A stretch of DNA of 64,000 nucleotides from JBOCEF01 sp047610385 (GTDB lineage Bacteria > Pseudomonadota > Alphaproteobacteria > Rhodobacterales > Rhodobacteraceae): NCBI GenBank assembly GCA_047610385.1, contig JBLGAC010000010.1:28310-92309 (forward strand), in the 5' to 3' direction. The stretch's first letter is position 1; each line of letters begins with the position of its first letter. Positions 53,256-61,266 of this stretch are shown here, in pieces. Made by a program: the position numbers and the translations under genes. Under the pieces are notes generated by a model that had not been told where the DNA came from, ran no database searches, and worked only from the letters and a program-made list of their open reading frames with translations.

Positions 53256-53455
53256 GGCGGTTTCTCCGATGCGATCGACGATGGTGTGTGCGCTTGCATT
53301 TCCGGTGGTTGAGGGAGGTCAGGCTATTATGCGCTTCAACCAGCTTGTAGCGCGCAATATGATGTTTTCAGGGCGATATTTCCGCCATCCATGTTGCAAT
53401 CGCTCACTGAGCTGACATGTGCTGGTCGCGGCACATGGTGCGGGTGGACCGGGCC
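53256..53455. other. Intergenic region upstream of the dehydratase
   Basis: No gene seen. Holds the promoter of the dehydratase set and the 3' end of the TetR gene. The stretch around 53330-53410 is less GC-rich than its surroundings. Confidence 0.5.
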
Positions 53456-54106
53456 TCAGCCCACCAGCGCCCGGCGCATGCCGCCTTCGCAGAAATTCAG
53501 CAGGCTGCTCAGCCCCGATCCTGGAATGGGCGCGCCTGACAGCGCCTCAGCGCGCCAACGTGCGGTGCACAGCGCAAGGCACGCTGAGATGGTGAAGACA
53601 TACGCCTGCGCCACCGCTGAGCGCGGGGCGGTGGGGAACAGGCGCGCGATTTCAGTGATGAAGCGTGCTGAGACCGGGTCAAAATACGCCTTTGACACAT
53701 CGCGCCAGCGTGGGTCGGCGGACACGGTGGCCATCAGCCGCGTATAGGCCCGCCATTGCGGCCCGCCATTTGCCGCCTTGTCCACGATCGGCCCAAGACA
53801 GCAGCCCAGCACCCCGCGCAGATCAGCCCCCTTTGCCAGATGCGCATCCAGCGCGGCCAGCCTGAGGGCACCCAGCGCTTCGGCCCGCCGCGCGATCACG
53901 GCGCGGAACATGTCTCGCTTGGCGCCGCCGTGAAAGCCCACCAGCCCCGCAGTCGTGCCCGCCGCCGCCGCGATGTCGCGCAGGGACGCCCCGTCAAACC
54001 CACGTTCGGCGAACAGGCATTCGGCCGCGTCAAAGATGCGCGCGCGGGTCGCCAGTGACCGAGCGGAAGGGGCGCGTCTGCGCGTGGGGGCGGTATCATC
54101 GGTCAT
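53456..54106 (-). CDS. TetR-family regulator of the FMO operon
   Basis: 216 residues. The HTH (about 18-62) reads 'RARIFDAAECLFAERGFDGASLRDIAAAAGTTAGLVGFHGGAKRDMF', typical of TetR, and the C-terminal ligand domain has 'YTRLMATVSADPRWRDVSKAYFDPVSARFITEIARLFP'. Divergent from the FMO operon, with 84 bp between starts and a perfect palindromic site in that gap. Probably a repressor released by the substrate or an intermediate of the pathway. Confidence 0.88.
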   Translation of the reverse strand: MTDDTAPTRRRAPSARSLATRARIFDAAECLFAERGFDGASLRDIAAAAGTTAGLVGFHGGAKRDMFRAVIARRAEALGALRLAALDAHLAKGADLRGVLGCCLGPIVDKAANGGPQWRAYTRLMATVSADPRWRDVSKAYFDPVSARFITEIARLFPTAPRSAVAQAYVFTISACLALCTARWRAEALSGAPIPGSGLSSLLNFCEGGMRRALVG

Positions 54107-54125
54107 GCTTCCATCTTGATTTATT

Positions 54126-54141
54126 TTGGACGATCGTCCAA
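54126..54141. promoter_or_regulatory. Perfect palindromic operator between TetR gene and FMO operon
   Basis: TTGGACGATCGTCCAA is a perfect 16-bp palindrome, 20 bp before the TetR start and 50 bp before the FMO start. Size, symmetry and place are those of TetR operators. Confidence 0.75.
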
Positions 54142-54190
54142 CATAAAATAAGCCCCGAAAATACGGGTGCAGGCAGGAAAGGCGACCGCT

Positions 54191-55501
54191 ATGATCGACG
54201 CGCCCTATGCGCTGATCGGCGCCGGGCCCATGGGGCTGGCGACAGCCAAGACATTGATCCAGCAAGGCGTTCGCTTTGAGGGGTTTGAGCTGCATTCGGA
54301 TGTAGGCGGCCTGTGGGACATCGATGGGCCGCGGTCTACGATGTATGAAACCGCGCATCTGATATCGTCGCGCACCACCACCCAATTCACCGATTTCCCG
54401 ATGAAGGATGTGCGCGCGGACTATCCCTCACACCGGGAACTGAAGCGCTATTTCCACGCCTTCGCCGATCATTTTGACATCCGCCGCCACTACCGCTTCG
54501 GTGCTGAGGTGATCGGGGCTGAGCCCCTTGGCGACACCGGCGATGGCTGGCGCCTGCGTTGGCGCGACGCGGACGGAGAGCATGAAGGGGTCTACGCCGG
54601 TATCCTGATCGCCAACGGCACGCTGTCAGAGCCAAACATGCCGATTTTTCCCGGCACGTTCGACGGCGCGCTGATCCATTCCTCGGCCTATCGCAAGCCA
54701 ACGCAATTCACCGACAAGCGGGTGCTGGTGATCGGCGCCGGAAATTCGGGCTGCGACATTGCGGTGGATGCGGTCCATCACGGGATCAGCTGTGATCTGT
54801 CGATGCGGCGGGGCTATCATTTCGTGCCCAAATACATCTTTGGCAAACCCGCCGACACGCTGGGCGGCAAGCTGCGCCCACCCATGGCGATCAAGCGGCG
54901 CATCGATGGCATGATCCTGCGCTGGTTCGTGGGCGATCCGCAGCGGCTGGGCTTTCCCGCGCCGGACCATGCGTTGTACGAATCCCACCCCATCGTGAAC
55001 TCGCTGGTGATCTTTCACGCGGGCCATGGCGACCTGACCGTGCGGCCAGATATTGCGCGGATGGAGGGGCATACCGTGCATTTCACCGACGGAACTGCGG
55101 CCGAGTACGACTTGATCGTGGCGGCGACGGGCTATCTGCTGCACTATCCCTTCATTGATCAAGCGCTGCTGAACTGGCGCGGGTCGGTGCCGCATCTGTT
55201 TTTGAACTGCATGCATCCCGTGCGCGACGATCTGTTCGTGATGGGAATGGTCGAGGCCTCTGGCCTCGGATGGCAGGGGCGGCACGAACAGGCTGAGATG
55301 GTCGCGCGCTATCTGCGCGGGCTGGATCACGGGACCGCGGCGGCCAAGGCCTTGAAGGCCGAGAAAGCCGCGGGATTTGAAAGGATAACTGGCGGCATGA
55401 AATACATCGACCTGCCGCGCATGGCCTATTACGTCGAAAAGCACGCCTATCGCAGCGCAGTGACCGGGCGGATTGCGGCGCTCACGAAAGACGGCGCATG
55501 A
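54191..55501 (+). CDS. Flavin-containing monooxygenase
   Basis: 436 residues. An FAD Rossmann motif near the start ('LIGAGPMGLATAKTL', GxGxxG), the FMO fingerprint 'FPGTFDGALIHSSAYR', the NADPH motif 'VLVIGAGNSGCDIAVDAVHHG' and a late 'LIVAATGYLLHYPF' (ATGY). Could be a Baeyer-Villiger or N-/S-oxygenating enzyme; 'VHHG...RRGYHFVPKYIFGKPAD' is found in FMO-like proteins. First gene of a four-gene overlapping operon. Confidence 0.9.
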   Translation: MIDAPYALIGAGPMGLATAKTLIQQGVRFEGFELHSDVGGLWDIDGPRSTMYETAHLISSRTTTQFTDFPMKDVRADYPSHRELKRYFHAFADHFDIRRHYRFGAEVIGAEPLGDTGDGWRLRWRDADGEHEGVYAGILIANGTLSEPNMPIFPGTFDGALIHSSAYRKPTQFTDKRVLVIGAGNSGCDIAVDAVHHGISCDLSMRRGYHFVPKYIFGKPADTLGGKLRPPMAIKRRIDGMILRWFVGDPQRLGFPAPDHALYESHPIVNSLVIFHAGHGDLTVRPDIARMEGHTVHFTDGTAAEYDLIVAATGYLLHYPFIDQALLNWRGSVPHLFLNCMHPVRDDLFVMGMVEASGLGWQGRHEQAEMVARYLRGLDHGTAAAKALKAEKAAGFERITGGMKYIDLPRMAYYVEKHAYRSAVTGRIAALTKDGA

Positions 55502-56403
55502 CGCCCGGTATCGACGCGGCGAGGCTGGTTTTCAGCCCCGCGGCGATGGATGCGCTGAACGGCGTGCTGGCCATCGTGATCTTTGCCATCGCGCTGGACC
55601 TGCGGCCCGCGCAATTCGGGGCGCTGGCGCGGGCGCCGCGGCCTTTGCTGACGGGGCTCATCTCGCAATTCGCGCTGTTTCCGGCGCTGACCTGCGCCAT
55701 GGTCTGGGTGCTGGCGCCACCTGCGTCCATCGCGCTGGGGCTGATCGTGGTTGCGGCCTGTCCGGGGGGGAACATTTCAAACTTCATCACCCATCGGGCG
55801 GGGGGCAATGTGGCGCTTTCAGTGGCGCTGACCGCCATCGCAACGGCGGGGGCGGTGGTGCTGACGCCGGTCAACATCGCGTTCTGGGGGGGCATGTATC
55901 CACCGGCAAAGGCGCTGATGACGCAAATCTCGCTCGATCCCGTGTCGATCGCGCTGACCATCGCGCTGATGCTGGGCACGCCTTTGGTGCTGGGCATGGC
56001 GGTGAACCGCTGGGCACCGCTGATTTCCGCCAAGATCCGAGGGCCGCTGCAAGGCCTGTCGATGCTGATCTTCATCGCCTTCGTGTCCATCGCCTTCATC
56101 GCCAATTTCGATCTGTTCATCACCTACGGGCCGCAGATTGTCGGACTGGTGGCGATCCACAACCTGCTGGGGCTGGGGGCGGGATACGCCGCGGCGCGGG
56201 CGGCCAAACTGGGCCAGGCCGACACCCGGTCGATCACCTTTGAGACAGGGATCCAGAATTCCGGCCTCGGGCTGATCCTGATCTTCGGGTTCTTTGAGGG
56301 GCTGGGCGGCATGGCGCTGGTCGCCGCCTTCTGGGGCATCTGGCATGCGGTGACCGGGCTGGCGCTGGCGCGGTTCTGGTCGCGCCGGGCAATTGTGCCG
56401 TGA
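55498..56403 (+). CDS. Bile acid:sodium symporter family (BASS) transporter
   Basis: 301 residues. Ten hydrophobic helices, with the family sites 'VVAACPGGNISNFITHRAGGNVALSVALTAIATAGAV' (the crossing helix-4 motif with Asn residues) and 'ITFETGIQNSGLGLILIFG' (helix 9, E and Q for Na+ binding). Probably imports an organic anion, the likely substrate of the operon. Starts by ATGA overlap with the FMO gene. Confidence 0.9.
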   Translation: MTPGIDAARLVFSPAAMDALNGVLAIVIFAIALDLRPAQFGALARAPRPLLTGLISQFALFPALTCAMVWVLAPPASIALGLIVVAACPGGNISNFITHRAGGNVALSVALTAIATAGAVVLTPVNIAFWGGMYPPAKALMTQISLDPVSIALTIALMLGTPLVLGMAVNRWAPLISAKIRGPLQGLSMLIFIAFVSIAFIANFDLFITYGPQIVGLVAIHNLLGLGAGYAAARAAKLGQADTRSITFETGIQNSGLGLILIFGFFEGLGGMALVAAFWGIWHAVTGLALARFWSRRAIVP

Positions 56404-57335
56404 CCCGCATCTTGATCACCGGGGCCGCCGGGGCGGTTGGCGGTTCGCTGCTGGCCCAATTGTCGGGCCGGGGCCATGACGTGGTTGCCACCGACATCCG
56501 AATGCCGGATGCGCTGCACGGCGCGCGGTTCGCACCCATGGACGTGCGCGGCGACGACCCCGCCCGCCTGATCGGGGCTGAGGCACCTGAAACCGTGATC
56601 CATCTGGCATCCGTGGTCACGCCGCCCAAGGGGACGGGGCGCGATTTCGCCTATGCGGTGGACGTGACCGGCACGCGCAACGTGCTCGATGCGTGCCTTG
56701 CGGCGGGGGTGGGTCGGCTGGTGACGGCGTCCTCGGGCGCTGCATACGGTTATTATGCGGACAATTCGGTGCCGCTGACCGAAAGCGACCCGATCCGCGG
56801 CAACGAAGAATTCCCCTACGCCCATCACAAACGTCTGGTCGAAGACATGCTGGCTGAGGCCCGCCGCAACGTGCCGCAACTGGAGCAGGTCGTGCTGCGC
56901 ATCGGCACCGTGCTGGGCGCGGGCATCGACAACCAGATCACCGCGCTGTTTCGCAAAAAGCGCCTGCTGGCGCTGATCGGTGCGGACAGCCCGTTCGTGT
57001 TCATCTGGACAGTTGATCTGGCGCGCATTCTGGCGCGTGCGGCAACCGATGGCCCGCCCGGCATCTTCAACGTGGCCGGGGACGGCGCGGTGGGGATGGC
57101 TGAGATCGCGCAGATCCTCGGCAAGCCGTTGCTGCGCCTGCCGCCCGGCGTGGTGCGCGCGGTGCTGGCCATTGCGCACCCGCTGGGCCTGTCGCGCTAT
57201 GGGCCTGAACAGGTGCGGTTCCTGCAATATCGCCCGGTGCTGGACAATTCTGCGCTGAAAGCCACGTTCGGCTACGTCCCCGAACGCAGCAGCCGCGACG
57301 TGCTGACCGCATGGGTGGCCGAGGCGCGGCCATGA
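56400..57335 (+). CDS. NAD-dependent epimerase/dehydratase (3beta-HSD-like)
   Basis: 311 residues, GTG start in a GTGA overlap. Extended SDR: 'ILITGAAGAVGGSLLAQL' (NAD motif), 'TASSGAAYGYY' (Ser/Thr), 'YAHHKRLVED' (YxxxK). 'VTPPKGTGRDFAYAVDVTGTRNVLDACLAAGVGRLVTASSGAAYG' fits 3beta-hydroxysteroid dehydrogenase/epimerase relatives. Part of the FMO operon. Substrate unknown. Confidence 0.85.
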   Translation: MTRILITGAAGAVGGSLLAQLSGRGHDVVATDIRMPDALHGARFAPMDVRGDDPARLIGAEAPETVIHLASVVTPPKGTGRDFAYAVDVTGTRNVLDACLAAGVGRLVTASSGAAYGYYADNSVPLTESDPIRGNEEFPYAHHKRLVEDMLAEARRNVPQLEQVVLRIGTVLGAGIDNQITALFRKKRLLALIGADSPFVFIWTVDLARILARAATDGPPGIFNVAGDGAVGMAEIAQILGKPLLRLPPGVVRAVLAIAHPLGLSRYGPEQVRFLQYRPVLDNSALKATFGYVPERSSRDVLTAWVAEARP

Positions 57336-58093
57336 AGACCGCCATCATCACCGGCGCAGCGGGAGGGCTTGGCCGCGCGCTGACCGCGGCGCTGATCGCG
57401 CGCGGCCTGCATGTTTGCGCGCTGGACCTGCCCGGCGATGCGCTGAACGCCATGGCTGGGCGAGACATCTCCCTTCACCCTTGCGATCTGACCGATGCGG
57501 GCGGCGTGGCGCGGACCTGCTCGGCCATCATCGCCGCGCGTCCGTCGATTGATGTGGTGGTGCACAGTGCGGGCGTGACGCAGATCGCGCCCTTTGCCGA
57601 TGCAGACCCCGCCGCGCATCGCCGGTTGATGGAGGTGAATTACTTCGCCCCCGTCGCCATGGCCCGCGCATTCGCACGCCCGCTGCGCGCGGCGAGGGGC
57701 GCGCATCTGGTGCTGTCCTCGGTCGCGGGGTTCGCGCCGCTGATCGGGCGCACGTCCTATGCCGCGTCAAAACACGCGCTGTCGGGGTTCTTTGCATCGC
57801 TGAGGGCCGAAGAGGCCCCCCATGGCGTGCAGGTCACCATCGTCGCGCCGTCATTTGTGGCCACCAACCCCGATGCGGCAGAGGGGGGCGCAGGCCTCGC
57901 ACGCCCCGGATCAGCCCGCGACGGGATTGACCCGATGACGCCCGGTGCCGCGGCGGTGGAGATGTTGCGCGCTCTGGACAAAGGCCGTGATTTTGCCCCG
58001 GTGGGCCGGGTGGCGCGGATCAGCTGGCTGCTGCACCGCGTGTCGCCGCGGCTTTACGCCCGCGCGATGACCCGCAGTATGCGCAAGCACTGA
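57332..58093 (+). CDS. Short-chain dehydrogenase/reductase
   Basis: 253 residues. 'AIITGAAGGLGRALTAAL' (TGxxxGxG), 'VVVHSAGVTQIAPF' (NxAG region), 'LSSVAGFAPLIGRTSYAASKHALSGFF' (Ser, YxxxK). ATGA overlap with the previous gene. Last gene of the operon; a C-terminal hydrophobic patch is not obvious. Confidence 0.88.
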   Translation: MKTAIITGAAGGLGRALTAALIARGLHVCALDLPGDALNAMAGRDISLHPCDLTDAGGVARTCSAIIAARPSIDVVVHSAGVTQIAPFADADPAAHRRLMEVNYFAPVAMARAFARPLRAARGAHLVLSSVAGFAPLIGRTSYAASKHALSGFFASLRAEEAPHGVQVTIVAPSFVATNPDAAEGGAGLARPGSARDGIDPMTPGAAAVEMLRALDKGRDFAPVGRVARISWLLHRVSPRLYARAMTRSMRKH

Positions 58094-58129
58094 TAGACAG
58101 ACGCGCCCGCCCACGGCATCCTTGTCGCC

Positions 58130-58750
58130 ATGCCCCATGATCATCACGACCACGACGACCCCCATTCCCTGCTGCCGCCGGACCCGGCGCTGCGGGTGCG
58201 CGCGCTGGAAACGATTCTGACCCGCAAGGGCCTGATTGATCCCGCCGCGGTGGATGAAATTATCGACACGTATCAACACAAGGTCGGCCCGCAGAACGGC
58301 GCCCGCGTGGTGGCACGAGCCTGGAGCGACCCGGCGTTCATGGCCGCACTGCGCAGCGATCCGTCCAAGGTGATGGATGACATGGGCCTCGCGGGCCGTC
58401 AGGGCGAACATGTGGTGGTGGTGGAAAACACGCCAGCGCAGCACAATGTTGTCGTCTGCACCTTGTGCAGTTGCTACCCGTGGCCGCTGCTGGGCATTCC
58501 GCCTGCGTGGTACAAATCGGACGCCTACCGCGCCCGCGTGGTGCGCGAACCGCGCGCGGTGCTGGCCGAATTTGGCGTGACGCTGCCCGATGCGCAAACC
58601 GTCAGGGTCTGGGATTCCACCGCCGAAATCCGGTATCTCGTGCTGCCCATGCGCCCCGCGGGGACCGAAGGGCTGGATGAGGACGCGCTGATCCCGTGGA
58701 TCACCCGCAATTCGATGATCGGCACCGGGTTGCCAGAGGCACCCGCATGA
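58130..58750 (+). CDS. nthA: Nitrile hydratase alpha subunit, cobalt type
   Basis: 206 residues. The metal motif is V-C110-T111-L-C113-S114-C115. The Thr at position 111 distinguishes the cobalt form from the iron form (Ser). Nitrile hydratase adds water to nitriles to give amides. Cys113 and Cys115 are the residues oxidised in mature enzyme. Overlaps the beta gene by ATGA. The His-rich start ('MPHDHHDHDD') is unusual and could be involved in metal loading, which is a guess. Confidence 0.96.
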   Translation: MPHDHHDHDDPHSLLPPDPALRVRALETILTRKGLIDPAAVDEIIDTYQHKVGPQNGARVVARAWSDPAFMAALRSDPSKVMDDMGLAGRQGEHVVVVENTPAQHNVVVCTLCSCYPWPLLGIPPAWYKSDAYRARVVREPRAVLAEFGVTLPDAQTVRVWDSTAEIRYLVLPMRPAGTEGLDEDALIPWITRNSMIGTGLPEAPA

Positions 58751-59415
58751 CCCGCGTTCATGACATGGGCGGGCGCTATGGCGACGGCCCGGTCGCGCCG
58801 GGGCCGGAGCCGGTGTTTGCAACCGACTGGCACGCCCGCGCGCTGGGCGTGACGCTGGCGCTGGGCGCGCATGGCAAATGGAACATCGACGCGTCGCGGT
58901 TCGCGCGCGAATGCCTGTCGCCCAAGGATTACACGCGCTTCAGCTATTATGAAAAATGGATCTCCGCACTCGCCGATATGGCGGTGGAACACGGGATGAT
59001 CACGCGGGCGGATCTGGCCGACGGTGTGGCCGATCAGGCGCCGATGGCCGACAAGACGCTGCGGGCTGAAAACGTCGCCGCCACCTTGGCGCGTGGCGGT
59101 CCCAGCGCGCGGCCCGGCCCGGCCCCGATCTTTGCTGTCGGCGATGCGGTGCGCGCCCGGCTGCCTGCACGCAACGTCATCGTCCCCGGCGGCCACACCC
59201 GCCTTCCGGCCTATGCCGCGGGCCATGTGGGCCGGGTTCTCGCGCGCCGCGGGGCCCATGTGCTGCCCGACAGCAACGCGCATTTCCTCGGCGAGGCGCC
59301 TCAGCCGCTTTATACCGTGGTCTTTTCCGCTGGGGATCTGTGGGGCATGGCGGAGCGGCCGGGCGATGAAGTCACCCTCGATCTGTGGGAAAGCTATCTG
59401 GAGCCTTGCGCATGA
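58747..59415 (+). CDS. nthB: Nitrile hydratase beta subunit
   Basis: 222 residues. 'VHDMGGRYGDGPVAP' start, 'YYEKWISALADMAVEHGMI' helix and the C-terminal SH3-like barrel ('VGDAVRARLPARNVIVPGGHTRLPAYAAGHVGRV') are typical of the beta subunit. Pairs with the alpha subunit to form the active dimer. ATGA overlap on both sides suggests coupled translation. Confidence 0.95.
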   Translation: MTRVHDMGGRYGDGPVAPGPEPVFATDWHARALGVTLALGAHGKWNIDASRFARECLSPKDYTRFSYYEKWISALADMAVEHGMITRADLADGVADQAPMADKTLRAENVAATLARGGPSARPGPAPIFAVGDAVRARLPARNVIVPGGHTRLPAYAAGHVGRVLARRGAHVLPDSNAHFLGEAPQPLYTVVFSAGDLWGMAERPGDEVTLDLWESYLEPCA

Positions 59416-59735
59416 CCGCTGCCCTGCATGACGTCGCCCGCTTTGACCAGCCTTGGCACGCGCAGGTGTTCAGCCTGACCGTGGCGCTGAACGAGGCCGG
59501 GCATTTCGCTTGGTCCGACTGGGCTGAGGCCTTCAGCGCCACGCTGGCCCGCCACGGTGCCGATCGTGATCTGGACGGCGGAGAAGATTATTTCGCCGCG
59601 TGGCTTGAGACACTGGAGGCGATGCTCGACACCCTCGGCCTTGCGGCGCCGGGGCAGGTGGGCACCATGCGCGATGCGTGGGAGGCGGCTTACCTGCGCA
59701 CCCCTCATGGCCAGCCGGTGCATCTGGCCGACTGA
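59412..59735 (+). CDS. Nitrile hydratase accessory/activator protein
   Basis: 107 residues. The 'FDQPWHAQVFSLTVALNEAGHFAWSDWAEAF' block matches the small activator (P14K/beta-homologue) that delivers cobalt by subunit exchange in Co-type nitrile hydratases. 'EDYFAAWLETLEAML' closes it. ATGA overlap with nthB. Confidence 0.9.
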   Translation: MTAALHDVARFDQPWHAQVFSLTVALNEAGHFAWSDWAEAFSATLARHGADRDLDGGEDYFAAWLETLEAMLDTLGLAAPGQVGTMRDAWEAAYLRTPHGQPVHLAD

Positions 59736-59802
59736 ACACAGTTTGACATTTACTTCATAAATCGTTCACTCTCTCCGATCTCCGGCGGAGGAGCGAGCGT
59801 TG

Positions 59803-60114
59803 ATGATGGATGGCGGGGCAACCGCGCGCGTGATTGGTGGGTTTTCGCCTGCCGATCTGCAATTAACCGCCGCGGCGGCGCTGCTGGCCATTGCCATCAT
59901 CGCCATTGTGCTGCTTCGCGCGCGGTTTCCGGGCAAGTTGGTCCACGGCCGCAGCCGCCCACGCCGCGTCCCGGCGCGGGTCCTGTCAGGCCGCTGCCGC
60001 TGGCACGCGCGGCCAGATCTGAACGACAAAGACCTTAATGCCTGGTCCTGCGCCAATTGCAAAAAGGTGCGCTGGACGTCGTCACGGTCCCAGCCGCCCG
60101 AACCTTGTCGCTGA
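59803..60114 (+). CDS. Small membrane protein with C-terminal CxxC
   Basis: 103 residues, ATG at 59803 behind GGAGGAG (TTG 59800 is also possible). A transmembrane helix at about 22-40 ('AAAALLAIAIIAIVLLRA') is followed by a basic region and 'AWSCANCKKVRW' near the end, a possible half zinc ribbon, with one further Cys upstream. No family recognised. Might associate with the nitrile hydratase or transport genes, judged only by place. Confidence 0.55.
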   Translation: MMDGGATARVIGGFSPADLQLTAAAALLAIAIIAIVLLRARFPGKLVHGRSRPRRVPARVLSGRCRWHARPDLNDKDLNAWSCANCKKVRWTSSRSQPPEPCR

Positions 60115-60145
60115 TTGGGCCGGTGGGTGCGCCGGAGGGTGCGTC

Positions 60146-61066
60146 TCAGCCACGGCGCGTGGCGTCGGGGGGCGTCTCTCCCGCCCGCAGGGCGGCGCGA
60201 CGCAGGGCGGCTTCGCGCCGGAAGGCATATAGTCCCGCACCCACCACCACCGCGGCCCCGAGCAGCGACAGCGCGTCGGGTCTTTCCCCAAACACCAACG
60301 CGCCCGCCAGCATCGCCCACAAAAGGATCGTGTAGCGGAACGGCGAAACCATCGCGATTTCGCCTGACCGCATCGCCTCCACGCCAAAGAAATAGCCGAT
60401 CAGCACCAGAACCGCTGCTGCGCCGATGATCATAAGGGTCTGCGCCGTCACCGGCGTCCACACCGCAGCAGCCGTGCCAATGCCGCCCATCGCCGTCAGC
60501 ACCAACGCAGTGGCCAGCGTCACAAAGGCGGGATGCATGCTGTGCGACAGCGAGCGCGTCGACAGATCACGCCCCACAAAGAACCCCACCGCCGCCACGG
60601 CCCAAAGCGCATTCGCATCGAACCCCGCCGCGCCGGGCCGGACAATCAGCAGCACGCCCGCGAACCCCACCAGAATTGCGGTCAGCCGCCGCCAGCCCAA
60701 AGGTTCGCGCATGAACACGGCAGCGGCCAAGGTCACCGCCAGCGGCATCACCTGCAAAATCGCGGCGGCCAGCGCGATTGGCAGCACCGCAAGCGCGTTC
60801 AGAAAACACCAGGCGCCGCCGATCTCAGACACCAGCCGCAGCGCCAGAAACCACGGGTCGCGCTTGGTCATCGCGGGGCGCAGCGCCCGGCGCCGCACCG
60901 CCAGCACCCCGATCAGCGCAGTGGCCGCCAGCCCGCGCAGGAACAGCGCCTGGAACAGGTCCATCCGCCCCAGCACCGCCTTCATCGCCGCGTCGTTGAG
61001 CGCAAAGCCCAACATCGACACCATCATGAATATCGCGCCGAGCGTGTTGGGCGAGAGGCGTTGCAT
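60146..61066 (-). CDS. EamA/DMT-family transporter
   Basis: 306 residues, ten membrane helices in two EamA repeats ('TLGAIFMMVSMLGFALNDAAMKAVL' and 'ALWAVAAVGFFVGRDLSTRSL'). 'GEIAMVSPFRYTILLWAMLAGALVFGERPD' is the end-of-repeat pattern. It probably exports or imports a small polar metabolite. It lies between nitrile hydratase and amidase, so transport of their products is possible. A GTG 24 bases upstream is the alternative start. Confidence 0.88.
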   Translation of the reverse strand: MQRLSPNTLGAIFMMVSMLGFALNDAAMKAVLGRMDLFQALFLRGLAATALIGVLAVRRRALRPAMTKRDPWFLALRLVSEIGGAWCFLNALAVLPIALAAAILQVMPLAVTLAAAVFMREPLGWRRLTAILVGFAGVLLIVRPGAAGFDANALWAVAAVGFFVGRDLSTRSLSHSMHPAFVTLATALVLTAMGGIGTAAAVWTPVTAQTLMIIGAAAVLVLIGYFFGVEAMRSGEIAMVSPFRYTILLWAMLAGALVFGERPDALSLLGAAVVVGAGLYAFRREAALRRAALRAGETPPDATRRG

Positions 61067-61266
61067 CAGTATTCCAATCAACGGGGCCACTCATTTGGGC
61101 CGCTCACCCGGAAACAGCGGCTTCGCGGCCAGATATGACCCGCGGCGCCCGAAACGCCAAGACCCGAAACGCCGCAATCTGAGACGCCGCGATTCGGGTC
61201 GATCGCTGTGCAACGATTGCGGCGGTGCGCATGGGGGTCAATCCCCCGAAGCGGCGCAGCGCCCTG

